NCBI RefSeq assembly: GCF_000955955.1
Contig: NZ_JYJG01000086.1
Location: 5,597 to 69,596 of the forward strand
Source: Lentzea aerocolonigenes
GTDB taxonomy: Bacteria > Actinomycetota > Actinomycetes > Mycobacteriales > Pseudonocardiaceae
Length of the DNA stretch: 64,000 nt
Reading direction: 5' to 3'
Shown piece by piece: positions 26,201-34,103 of the stretch. A program made the position numbers and the translations under genes. The notes under the pieces were generated by a model. The model was not told the DNA's origin. It ran no database searches and saw nothing but the letters and a program-made list of their open reading frames with translations. Numbering within the stretch: the first letter of the stretch is position 1; every line of letters starts with the position of its first letter.

Positions 26201-26974
26201 ATGATCAGGCTGATCGCGACCGATCTCGACGGCACGTTGCTGCAGCCGGGCGGGGTGCTGAGCGACCGCACCCGCGCCGCGCTCGAGGCCGTCGACGCGG
26301 ACGTCGTGATCGTCACCGCGCGGCCGCCGCGGTTCGTGCAGAACCTGGAGCTCACCGGCACGGCGATCTGCGCCAACGGAGCGTTGATCTACGACCTGGC
26401 CGGCAACGAGATCACGCACGCGCAAACCGTGCCGGCAGACGTCGTGCGGAAGGTGTCCGAGGCGCTCGCGGAGGTCATCCCGAACGTCACCATCGCGGTC
26501 GAGACCGGGCTGGAAACGTTGTCAGGACCTGGTTTCAAGGGGTTCGGGCCGAACAATCCACATCGGACACTCGAACTGCTCGACCACGTTTTCGAGCAGG
26601 CGCACCAGGTCGTGCAGATGCTGGCATGGGCGCCGGACGGCGAGGTCGACCACATGATGGAGATCGCCAGAGAGGCCGTCGGGCAGCACGTCACGGTCAC
26701 GCACTCCGGTGGCACGGGCATGCTGGAGATCTGCCCGCCCGGCGTGTCGAAGGCAGCGACGCTCGAATCGTTGTGCCACACCAGAGGAATCGGCAAGCAC
26801 GAGGTCATCGCGTTCGGGGACATGCCGAACGACCTGACGGTGCTCGGGTGGGCCGGCACCGCCTACGCGATGGGCAACGCGCACCCGCTCGTCAAACAGG
26901 CCTGCAGCAACCACGCGCCACCGAACACCGAGGACGGCGTGGCGCAGGTGCTCGAACGGCTCTTCCTGCTCTAG
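26201..26974 (+). CDS. Cof-type HAD-IIB phosphatase
   Basis: This 257-residue protein has the HAD motif I ATDLDGTLL at residues 6-14, motif II VIVTARPP near 42, and motif IV FGDMPNDLTVLGWAG near 205, with the lysine in KHEVIAFGD vicinity. The C2b cap lies between. Cof-type enzymes dephosphorylate sugar phosphates, FMN or pyridoxal phosphate; the substrate is not evident. It follows the TetR gene by 21 bases and may be co-transcribed with it. Its stop shares CTAG with the convergent NYN gene. Confidence 0.92.
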   Translation: MIRLIATDLDGTLLQPGGVLSDRTRAALEAVDADVVIVTARPPRFVQNLELTGTAICANGALIYDLAGNEITHAQTVPADVVRKVSEALAEVIPNVTIAVETGLETLSGPGFKGFGPNNPHRTLELLDHVFEQAHQVVQMLAWAPDGEVDHMMEIAREAVGQHVTVTHSGGTGMLEICPPGVSKAATLESLCHTRGIGKHEVIAFGDMPNDLTVLGWAGTAYAMGNAHPLVKQACSNHAPPNTEDGVAQVLERLFLL

Positions 26975-27315
26975 CGGCGCGGCACCGAGGTCGGGCCGGC
27001 CACCTCGGCACCCAACGCCGTCACCCGCCGCCGCAGCTCGCGGTCGGCGGTCACCACGGTCACCGAACGGCCGGCGCCCTCGGTTCGCACCACCTCGACG
27101 ATCGTGTCGTCGCCATCGCCAGGCGCGGCGACGACACGGACGTCGTCGATCGAAGAAACGTTGCGCGCCTTGCCTTCCACGACCAGGACGACCTCCTCGT
27201 CGCGGCCCTGCAAGGCGTCGCGGAGGCGTTCGGCCGCGCCCGCCCGGTCGCGCCACCACCCGTCGGGCACCGAACCGACGACGTTGGCGGCATCGACCAC
27301 GAGCAACGGCTTCAC
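26971..27315 (-). CDS. NYN/PIN-like domain protein
   Basis: This 114-residue protein has the PIN-like nuclease fold of the NYN (YacP-like) group. The first acidic strand is LLVVDAANVVG with a conserved Asp and Asn; others are EEVVLVVEG, GDGDDTIVEVV and VTVVTADRELRRRV. These aspartates would bind metal in an RNA nuclease active site. It starts with GTG 27315. The neighbour on the same strand is a secreted peptidase, so a link is not evident. Confidence 0.85.
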   Translation of the reverse strand: MKPLLVVDAANVVGSVPDGWWRDRAGAAERLRDALQGRDEEVVLVVEGKARNVSSIDDVRVVAAPGDGDDTIVEVVRTEGAGRSVTVVTADRELRRRVTALGAEVAGPTSVPRR

Positions 27316-27329
27316 GCCTCCAGCGTGCC

Positions 27330-28706
27330 TCAGCCCCGGCGCGCTCGCAGCGCGTCCAGCGAGTCCGGGTCCGGACCGGCTTCCAGCGACAGCGCCGACG
27401 CGGACGTGGACGCACCGGCCCAGCGCTGCACGGCCGCGGTCGCCGCAGCCCGTTCCTTCTCCGGCAGCTTCGCGATGTTAGAGCCGTGGTTGCCGCCCGG
27501 CACCGCGAACGCCAGCGAGTCGCGCGTGCCCGGTCCGAGACGGAACGGCTCAGCGCTCCACGGGTCGTTCTGCCCGTACACGAACAGCAGCCGCGAGCCC
27601 TCGTACCGAACCCACCGGTCGACGTCCTTCATCGCGTACCGGTCGAACCGGGGGAACTCGATCTCGGCGGGCACCATCGTGCGCGGCACGCTGGAACCGG
27701 GGTAGCGCAACAGGTCGCGCACCGCGGACTCGTCGGCTTCTGGCCAGCCGAGCTGTGTGCCGGCCTGGTAGTAGTACGTGTCGTAGGGCGCGACACCGGC
27801 GTCGGTGTAGAAGTCCCAGCCGACGGTCTTGTCGATGAACGTCCAGAGGTCGTCGACCGAGGCACCCGCACCGGGCACGAGAGCGCACTGGTCCTGGGTG
27901 CCGTACTGCCAGAACGTGAACGGCGTGTCCAGCACCAGGACTTCGAGCGCCCGGTGTGCGCCGCCGAACTGCTTGTACGTGTAGCCCCTGGCTTCCAGGC
28001 GCTGCACGAGCGCGTCGCGGTTCTGCAGGAGCTGTCGCTGCACGCCCTCCAGCCGCCGGTTGCACGTCGGGTCGTTGCCGACGTTGCGGATGAACTCGCC
28101 GTAGACGTCGTGGTCGTTCACTACGTCGTTCGGCGCCACGTAAGCGATGGTCGCGTCGACGTCACGCGGGAAGAACCGCCGGTGGTAGATCGACGTCATA
28201 CCGCCCTTGCTGGCACCGGTGGAGAGCCATTTCGCCCGGTAGATCCTCTTGAACGCCAGCACGATCCGGTGGTGGTCGCTGGCCGCCTGCCAGATGTTCA
28301 GGTCGTCCCAGTCGGCGGGCGCGGGGCGAGACGGCGTGAAGAACCGCTGCTCCACGCTCAGCTGGTTGCCGTCCACGAGCCGCGCGGGTTCGGACGCGCT
28401 GATCGTGCCGGACAGGTTGTAACCGCTGGTGTGCAGCACCATCGGCTTGGAATCGTCCTTGTGCAGCAACGAGAAGCGCTGCTCGAACTGCTGCCCGCGT
28501 GGCCTGCGGTGGTCCGCGGGCTGCTGGATGCCGAGCACGAACGTCCGCGCGGTGCCTGACGTTCCTTCGCTGATGATCCGGACGCCGGGCAGCGCGGCGA
28601 TCCGGTCCTTGATGTCGGAGGGAGCCGCGGACGAGACCGCGGCCGTGGCCAGGACCTGTGTCGTTGCCAGGCCGAACGCCAGCAGGGAGCGTACGAGTCT
28701 GTTCAC
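27330..28706 (-). CDS. Secreted S37-family prolyl aminopeptidase
   Basis: This 458-residue protein starts at GTG 28706 with a signal peptide (residues 1-28, cleaved near SSAAP). The rest resembles family S37, founded on the Streptomyces prolyl tri/tetrapeptidyl aminopeptidase, which removes N-terminal tri- and tetrapeptides outside the cell. The catalytic serine is in LSTGASKGGMTSIYH, the aspartate probably in YGQNDPWSAEPF and the histidine in PGGNHGSNI. EQRFFTPSRP is the typical family segment. In Streptomyces such enzymes trim activated transglutaminase; no such gene is near. Confidence 0.9.
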   Translation of the reverse strand: MNRLVRSLLAFGLATTQVLATAAVSSAAPSDIKDRIAALPGVRIISEGTSGTARTFVLGIQQPADHRRPRGQQFEQRFSLLHKDDSKPMVLHTSGYNLSGTISASEPARLVDGNQLSVEQRFFTPSRPAPADWDDLNIWQAASDHHRIVLAFKRIYRAKWLSTGASKGGMTSIYHRRFFPRDVDATIAYVAPNDVVNDHDVYGEFIRNVGNDPTCNRRLEGVQRQLLQNRDALVQRLEARGYTYKQFGGAHRALEVLVLDTPFTFWQYGTQDQCALVPGAGASVDDLWTFIDKTVGWDFYTDAGVAPYDTYYYQAGTQLGWPEADESAVRDLLRYPGSSVPRTMVPAEIEFPRFDRYAMKDVDRWVRYEGSRLLFVYGQNDPWSAEPFRLGPGTRDSLAFAVPGGNHGSNIAKLPEKERAAATAAVQRWAGASTSASALSLEAGPDPDSLDALRARRG

Positions 28707-28753
28707 CCGGCCAAACTATTGAGCCCGCACGCCCCGCAGGACCGGCCGATCGT

Positions 28754-29605
28754 CTATTCGTAGCTGGCGTAATAAGACGCGGCCATGTCCTCGTCCGCGT
28801 GCCCGCGAGTCACCGCGCGGTTGAGGCGGGCGGCCGCAGCCTGTGCCACGTCGAGCTGAACGCCGCCCCGCACCGCTGCCTCGTTCACCAGCAGCGCGTC
28901 CTTCAACGCGTTCTGCACGGTGAAGGCGGGCGGGAACTCGCGGTCGATGATCGCGTTGCCCTTCATCTGCAGGTACGCGCAGTCCATCGCGCCACCGGAA
29001 ACGGCTTCCAGGAACAGCTTCGGGTCGAGCCCGGACGACTCTGCCAGCGACACCGCCTCGCCGACCGCCGCGGTCAACGCGAGCACCCAGCTGTTCGCGA
29101 CGAGCTTCAACCGGGACGACGCACCGGCCTCACCGACCCACATCGTGCGGGCGCCGATCACGTCGAACACCGGCTGCACGCGATCGCGCAGTTCGTCGGC
29201 ACCGGAGGCGAGCACGACGAGCTTGCCCTCCTGAGCCGGCTTCACGCTGCCGAGCACAGGCGCGTCGACGAACTCGAGCCCGAGCGAGCGGGCGAGCGCG
29301 ATGTGGTCGTCGGTCGCCTCGACGCCGACCGTGGACGCCTGGACCCAGACCGCGTCGTGGGGCAACGACGGAGCGGCCGCCTGCATGGTCGCGGTGACCG
29401 CGGGGCCGTCGTTGAGCATCGTCAGCACGATCTCGGCGCCCTCGACGGCTTCGGCGGGCGTGTCGGCGACTGTGGCGCCCTGCTCGGCGAGCGGTTCGGC
29501 TTTGGGGCGCGTGCGGTTCCAGACCCGGACGTCATGTCCAGCAGCGGCGAGGTTGGCTGCGATGGGGGCACCCATGAGGCCGGTGCCGAGCACGGCGATC
29601 TTCAT
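28754..29605 (-). CDS. NAD-binding beta-hydroxyacid dehydrogenase family protein
   Basis: This 283-residue protein starts at ATG 29605, where MKIAVLGTGLMGAPIAANL gives the dinucleotide fold directly; GGGGG precedes it. The family covers 3-hydroxyisobutyrate and tartronate semialdehyde dehydrogenases. Expected motifs are present: VDAPVLGSVKPAQEG (substrate loop, although the usual Ser-Gly-Gly is changed), and KLVANSWVLALTAAVGEA with the catalytic lysine followed by Asn. The variant substrate loop leans towards the GLYR1/imine-reductase-like group. The substrate is unknown. Confidence 0.9.
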   Translation of the reverse strand: MKIAVLGTGLMGAPIAANLAAAGHDVRVWNRTRPKAEPLAEQGATVADTPAEAVEGAEIVLTMLNDGPAVTATMQAAAPSLPHDAVWVQASTVGVEATDDHIALARSLGLEFVDAPVLGSVKPAQEGKLVVLASGADELRDRVQPVFDVIGARTMWVGEAGASSRLKLVANSWVLALTAAVGEAVSLAESSGLDPKLFLEAVSGGAMDCAYLQMKGNAIIDREFPPAFTVQNALKDALLVNEAAVRGGVQLDVAQAAAARLNRAVTRGHADEDMAASYYASYE

Positions 29606-29612
29606 GCCCCCA

Positions 29613-29668
29613 GCAAACAAGAAACCTCGCGGTGCTGCCAGGTCGGGGGTCCGACAGCACCGCGAGGT
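29613..29668 (-). terminator. Rho-independent terminator (second of two)
   Basis: A perfect 14-bp stem (29624-29637 with 29655-29668) is followed on the minus strand by TTTCTTGTTTG. It would stop transcripts from the small gene at 29840-29998 before the dehydrogenase gene. Confidence 0.8.
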
Positions 29669-29740
29669 CAACAGTGACATCGGCGGACCGACGTGCGCTG
29701 TTACAACGCCATCATACTGTGGCGTGGATCACGTTTAACA

Positions 29741-29779
29741 GAATGAAACCCCTGGAGCGCGGGAGGTGCTCCAGGGGTT
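29741..29779 (-). terminator. Rho-independent terminator (first of two)
   Basis: A perfect 12-bp stem (29747-29758 with 29768-29779) and 9-base loop lies about 60 bases past the small gene at 29840, followed on the minus strand by TCATTCTGTT. Confidence 0.7.
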
Positions 29780-29839
29780 CCCGTTTGGGGAGGCACTCGC
29801 GACGGGGCGCCGTGCGAGTGCCGGGTCTTGCTCGTGAAG

Positions 29840-29998
29840 TCAGCGCAGGGTGGTGACCTGAGCCTGGGCGATGGCCATCAGCTCGTGACGCATGGCCGGG
29901 GTGGTGGCCATGTCGATCGCGCGAGCCACGGCCTTCCGGTTGCGCGCCTCGGCACGACGGGCGCGGAGCTTCGCTGCGAAGTTCATCTCGGTCTGCAC
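29840..29998 (-). CDS. Small basic helical protein
   Basis: This protein of about 52 residues is Arg/Ala-rich and looks entirely helical (NFAAKLRARRAEARNRKAVA, then a RAIDMATTPAMRHELMAIAQ helix). GTG 29998 is preferred because GAGAGG lies five bases upstream; ATG 29986 would give 48 residues. The protein has no signal peptide. Small proteins of this kind occur in many actinobacteria without known function; nucleic-acid binding is possible from the charge. Two terminators in a row follow it, which suggests strong or independent transcription. Confidence 0.7.
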   Translation of the reverse strand: MQTEMNFAAKLRARRAEARNRKAVARAIDMATTPAMRHELMAIAQAQVTTLR

Positions 29999-30145
29999 TT
30001 CCCTCTCGGAGGTCTGTTTGGTTGGTGACTTAAGTATGCACCCTCCTACCCACGAAAGCACGCGATTATCCGGTGAGTTGGGGCACAGGCCGATGAATCG
30101 TCGGCTGACAACGTGAACGGCCGGACAACGACGGGGTGTGCGCCG

Positions 30146-31339
30146 TCACTCCTCGCGACCGAGGAGGAACCTCCCGAAGTGCGGCACGGTGAAGGCGATC
30201 TGACCCCGTTCCGCGCTGTAGACCAGGCCTTTCTTGATGAGCGAGTCCCTTGCCGGCGACAGCGACGAGGGCTTGCGGCCCAGGTGGTCGGCGACCTGGG
30301 CGGTGTTGACGCCCGCGTCCTTCCCGTCGGTCAGCTCGGCCATCGCCCGGAGGTACTCGCGTTCGGCCGGTGTCGCCCGCTCGTATCGGGAGCCGAAGAA
30401 GCCCACGGCCAGCTCCGCGTCGGCCTCGGGAGCAGCGACGGACACATCCATCGCGGTGATCGGATCGGCCGGCGCCGCGTCCCAGGCGGCCTTGCCGTAG
30501 GCCTGGATGAAGTACGGGTAGCCGCCCGACGCGTCGAAGAGTGCGTCCAGCGCCTCGTCGGTGATACCCGCGTCCTCGCGTTCGACCGGGGCGAGCACGG
30601 CGCGGTCGGCGTCCTCGCGGCTGAGCCGGTCGATGCGGACGTACCGGAAGAGCCGCTCTGAGTACGACTTGCTCGCACTCAACACGGCCGGGAGGTGCGG
30701 CAGGCCCGCGCCGACGACCACGAGAGGCGCGCCGAGCTGCGACAGCTCGTGGCATGCCGCGCACAACGCACTGATGTCGTCCGGCTTGAGGTCCTGCATC
30801 TCGTCGATGAGCAGCGCCACGCCCGTGCCGACGTCCTGCGCGAGTTCGGCGACGTCGGTGAACAGCTCGACGAGGTCGATCTCGATGTCGCCGGAGTCCG
30901 CGCGGCCTGACGCGGCCGGCACGTCGATGCCGGGCTGCCAGCGGTCTCTGAGCTTGGCTCCGTCGGGTGCGGCCCTCAACGCGAACGCCTTGAGGATGCC
31001 CAGGATCGCCTCGACCCGGTCCGGCGCGCGATGCCTGACCGCGAGGTCCCTGATCGCCCGGTGCAGCGCGGCCGAGAGGGGCCTTCTGAGATCCGCGTCC
31101 GGCCTGGCCTCGACCTTGCCCGCGCCCCAGCCGCGTTTGACCGCCATGGACCGCAGCTCGCCGAGCAGCACCGTCTTGCCGACGCCGCGCAGTCCCGTCA
31201 GCACGAGGCTGCGTTCGGGACGACCGCGGGCCACGCGTTCGAGCACCACCTCGAACGCTCCGACTTCCTTGTCCCGGCCGGCGAGCTCAGGAGGCCGCTG
31301 GCCTGCACCGGGGGCGAACGGGTTGCGCACCGGGTCCAT
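30146..31339 (-). CDS. AAA ATPase with C-terminal winged helix (ORC/Cdc6-like)
   Basis: This 397-residue protein starts at ATG 31339 (MDPVRNPFAPGAGQRPPELA). Walker A is LTGLRGVGKTVLL near residue 55 and Walker B is VALLIDEMQDL near 180; sensor-type VVVGAGLPHLP follows. The lid region (DEALDALFDASGGYPYFIQA) is typical of ORC-like and STAND-related ATPases. The C-terminus has a winged helix (NTAQVADHLGRKPSSLSPAR, then LIKKGLVYSAERGQ). It could be a DNA-binding ATPase or the switch of a signalling system. No effector domain is fused and no obvious partner is adjacent. Confidence 0.88.
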   Translation of the reverse strand: MDPVRNPFAPGAGQRPPELAGRDKEVGAFEVVLERVARGRPERSLVLTGLRGVGKTVLLGELRSMAVKRGWGAGKVEARPDADLRRPLSAALHRAIRDLAVRHRAPDRVEAILGILKAFALRAAPDGAKLRDRWQPGIDVPAASGRADSGDIEIDLVELFTDVAELAQDVGTGVALLIDEMQDLKPDDISALCAACHELSQLGAPLVVVGAGLPHLPAVLSASKSYSERLFRYVRIDRLSREDADRAVLAPVEREDAGITDEALDALFDASGGYPYFIQAYGKAAWDAAPADPITAMDVSVAAPEADAELAVGFFGSRYERATPAEREYLRAMAELTDGKDAGVNTAQVADHLGRKPSSLSPARDSLIKKGLVYSAERGQIAFTVPHFGRFLLGREE

Positions 31340-31493
31340 GGCTCGCACCGTATCGGCGTTTCTAGTGCTCGACGTAGAGACGCGCAGACTCGGCTCGAAG
31401 TGCCTCCGGATGCCTTCGTATTCGTTTATCTAGTGATTGGGCTATAGAAGCGAATAGTTGCGGATGGGCCGGTACACCGGTTGGGTTGGGCTC

Positions 31494-32102
31494 GTGGCTG
31501 AAGTCGTGACGAAGGGGACCGGCGAGGTCGAGCGGACCGCCGACCGCGCCCAGGTGGACGTGACGTTCGAGGCTGTCGGCGCGGAGCGCTCCGAGGCGGT
31601 GAGCATGCTCAACCAGCGCATCTCCGCCGTCGAACCGCTGCTCGCGGACTTCGAGGTGCGCTCGCGGCAGCTGTCCGTGCACGACAACTGGGACAACAAC
31701 CAGCGCGTCGGCAGCCGGGCGCAGCAGCAGTACGTGATTTGGGTGTCCGACCTCGACAAGCTCGACGGCCTGCTGGCCGACCTCGTGCAGAACGAGCCGT
31801 CGTGGGTCAACGGACCGTCGTGGACGCTCGTCGACGACACCGAGGCCATCCGCGAGGCGCAGAAGGAAGCCGTGGCTGATGCGCTGCGACGGGCTGAGGG
31901 GTACGCGTCGGCGCTGGGGCGGCGGCTCGGGCCGTTGCTGCGGATCGGCGACACCGACGGTGGTGCGCACTACTCGCCTCGCATGGCTTCCGCGTCGTTC
32001 GAGATGGCCGGGCCTGCGGGGATGGTCGACCAGCTGAACCTCAAGGCTCAGCAGATCACGGTGTCGGCGTCGTGCACGGCCGCCTGGTCGTTGCTCGACT
32101 AG
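31494..32102 (+). CDS. SIMPL (DUF541) domain protein
   Basis: This protein of about 202 residues matches the SIMPL/DUF541 fold: TKGTGEVERTADRAQVDVTF at the start, then repeated beta-alpha units with SMLNQRISAVEPLLADF, YVIWVSDLDKLDGLLADLV and a second half with DALRRAEGYASALGR and ITVSASCTAAWSL. The name comes from an IRAK-signalling protein, and bacterial members are mostly periplasmic or of unknown function. No signal peptide is visible here, so this one may be cytoplasmic. GTG 31494 fits the family start; ATG 31464 is also open. It is divergent from the AAA ATPase. Confidence 0.85.
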   Translation: MAEVVTKGTGEVERTADRAQVDVTFEAVGAERSEAVSMLNQRISAVEPLLADFEVRSRQLSVHDNWDNNQRVGSRAQQQYVIWVSDLDKLDGLLADLVQNEPSWVNGPSWTLVDDTEAIREAQKEAVADALRRAEGYASALGRRLGPLLRIGDTDGGAHYSPRMASASFEMAGPAGMVDQLNLKAQQITVSASCTAAWSLLD

Positions 32103-32162
32103 GTCACCAAGCGCGACAGGCCGATTACCCTGAATCACCTTCACGAGGTCAGACCTGTCGCT

Positions 32163-32353
32163 ATGGTCGGGCTCGTGCCGCTTGAGCATCTCGAACTGAA
32201 CATTCCGGACAATCCGCAGATCAGAGCCCGCCTGGCTGAGCTGACCCACCCCGGTGGCAGGCCTCTGCCGCCCGCAAGGTTCGCGACATCATGAGCATGA
32301 TGTCCGACGCGAAGCTGCCCAACCAGAGCTGGCCGCAGGCGGTGAAAGGGTGA
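32163..32353 (+). pseudogene. Small protein gene interrupted by a one-base frameshift
   Basis: From ATG 32163 the frame reads PLEHLELNIPDNPQIRARLA and then, after the C4 run at 32249-32252, ends early at TGA 32292-32294. One extra C in that run would continue as RWQASAARKVRDIMSMMSDA and end at TGA 32351-32353, giving about 63 residues. That stop overlaps the GTG of the next gene. The coherent continuation suggests a recent lesion or a sequencing error. The family is not recognised. Confidence 0.6.
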
Positions 32354-32944
32354 GGCCTGTTGTCGGCGTGGTGGCCGCGGCCATGGTGCTCGTCGGTGCC
32401 TGCAGCGCCCAACGGGTCGAGACACCAACGTTCGGTCCCCCCAACGGGCACAACCACAGCTCTCCCGCCGGCGCCCACCGGACCCGTACCTCCGGCCAAA
32501 TACTCCACCGCAGCGTCCAAGTCCTGCCTGGACCTCAAACAGGAGGTGGGGGCGGATCTGCCGACCCCGCAATCGGATACGCCTCTGACGGCAGGCAACT
32601 TGACGGCGCGGTCGTGCATCTTCAAAGGCGGCGAGTCGTTCGTCAACTACGGCGTCAGGTCCTGGGCGAACACGGATGACGCCACGGGTGTGAAGTCCGG
32701 AGCGGAGTACGCCACCAAGTACTTCACCGAGCGCACCAAGGCGTGGGAGAAGGACGGCGGGGTGAAACTCGGTTCGGACGCGCGCTGGCGCGAAGAGGGG
32801 ATCGGGGGCTGCGCCCTGGAGATCCTCGACGACAACATCGTGCTGACCGTGGCCAGCGGCAACGGCACCGCGGTCGACCAGGAGCAGTGCCGGGCCACCG
32901 TCCGCGGGCTCGCGAAGAAGTTCTTCGCCGCCGTTCAGCCGTAG
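32350..32944 (+). pseudogene. Lipoprotein gene with a one-base frameshift
   Basis: GTG 32350 starts a lipoprotein signal with lipobox LVGAC (VRPVVGVVAAAMVLVGACS). The frame then fails after the C6 run at 32437-32442; dropping one C joins it to the frame reading a Thr/Pro linker (GPPTGTTTALPPAPTGPVPP), followed by a domain with SCLDLKQEVGADLP, CIFKGGESFVNYGV and CALEILDD, to the stop at 32944. The restored protein has about 197 residues and looks like a DUF3558-type actinobacterial lipoprotein, with three cysteines after the linker. It is translationally coupled to the broken gene before it. Whether both are real pseudogenes or assembly errors cannot be told from sequence alone. Confidence 0.7.
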
Positions 32945-33018
32945 TTCTGAAGTCTGACGCGCGGATCATGCTGCGGCGTGATCCGCGGTGACCGCCCACG
33001 TGAATAGCGTTTCGATCC

Positions 33019-33195
33019 ATGCGGAACTTGCTGATCGGAATGGTCGCCGGGGCGGCCGCGATGGCGTCGATCGCACCGGCCCAGGCGATCATCGGCCAGG
33101 ACACCGCGTCCGTGCACGGCACGCCGGTGCGGATCGACACGCACGACCTGGTGGACGACGGCTTCGTGCAGGTCGTGTACGTGCGAAAGGGCTAG
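33019..33195 (+). CDS. Small secreted protein
   Basis: This 58-residue protein starts at ATG 33019. It has a short signal peptide (MRNLLIGMVAGAAAMASIAP, cleaved near AQA), leaving a mature peptide of about 35 residues with VHGTPVRIDTHDLVDD and a C-terminal VVYVRKG. There are no cysteines, and the function is unknown. Codon use and the third-position GC bias support real coding. The stop TAG shares CTAG with the convergent gene at 33192. Confidence 0.65.
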   Translation: MRNLLIGMVAGAAAMASIAPAQAIIGQDTASVHGTPVRIDTHDLVDDGFVQVVYVRKG

Positions 33196-34094
33196 AGCTT
33201 GGCCTTGCGGCACGAGTTCACGCGGTACTCCAGGAACGTGCCCTTCGGGTCCTCGAAGCGTTGCCACGGCGCGCCGTCCGCGCGGCTGCCGAGTGCCCTG
33301 AACTGCTCGATCGCCTCGGTGAAGCGGTTGTGGTCGTACAGCGCGAGGATCAGGTAGCCGCGGTCGTCGTTCGACAGCTCGTCCTCGGTCAGGAGCTGCT
33401 CCATCGCGTCGGCCACCAGCGGCGTGCGCCAGATGATCGGATCGTCGTCCTCCAGCAGGAACGCCGCGCGCAGCACCAGAGCCGGGCCGGCGTTGGCGGC
33501 GAAGTCGAGCATCACCTCGGACGACTGCGCCGCCCAGTACTCCACCGCGGCCTCCTCGGCGGGCCGGTGGTGTGGCGCGCGCGTCACGAGCTCGTGCCAG
33601 ATCTCGGCGAAGCGCGCCTGGTCGAACGAGAGACCGCCCGCGATCTGGATCATGGTCCACCACGGCGTCGGGTCCTGCGGGGCGAGCTCGGCCGCGGCCC
33701 GCGCGGCGCGTTCGGCCTTGCGCAGCACGCGGTGGAAGCCGTCCACGTGCTCCTTCTCGTCGCTCTCACCGAGGATCGCCTTCGCCACCTGGAACCACGC
33801 CGCCGCGTCGAGCACGGCCAGGTCCCGGTCGGGCTGCTCGTCACGCCAGTTGTTCAGCCACTCGTCCGAGCGGCTGCCCTCACGAGCCAGCGATGCGGTC
33901 ACGGCGGCGCGGCGGTTCCAGTCGCCCCACGTGGATCCCATCGCGGAGCAGGCCGGCTGCCACTGACCGCGGGAGGCGGCCGTGATCGCGCGGGCCAGCA
34001 CCGGGTCCTCCTCCGGGAAGAAGTCGCGGACGTACGCGTCCGGCACGAGGCCCCAGCGCTCGGGATCGGCGTGTCTGGTCGGGTCGAGCACCAC
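33192..34094 (-). CDS. TPR-like hypothetical protein
   Basis: This protein of about 300 residues starts at GTG 34094 behind AGGAG. It is helical and Trp-rich, with tetratricopeptide-like stretches (AERAARAAAELAPQDPTPWW, then RGYLILALYDHNRFTEAIEQ). Near the N-terminus EEDPVLARAITAASRGQWQP and the following segment match the 79-residue protein encoded at 35646-35885. It lies nine bases after the M48 peptidase stop, in the same operon, so it may be a helper or substrate adaptor for that membrane protease. The family is not recognised. Confidence 0.8.
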   Translation of the reverse strand: MVLDPTRHADPERWGLVPDAYVRDFFPEEDPVLARAITAASRGQWQPACSAMGSTWGDWNRRAAVTASLAREGSRSDEWLNNWRDEQPDRDLAVLDAAAWFQVAKAILGESDEKEHVDGFHRVLRKAERAARAAAELAPQDPTPWWTMIQIAGGLSFDQARFAEIWHELVTRAPHHRPAEEAAVEYWAAQSSEVMLDFAANAGPALVLRAAFLLEDDDPIIWRTPLVADAMEQLLTEDELSNDDRGYLILALYDHNRFTEAIEQFRALGSRADGAPWQRFEDPKGTFLEYRVNSCRKAKL

Positions 34095-34103
34095 GTCGTT
34101 CTC

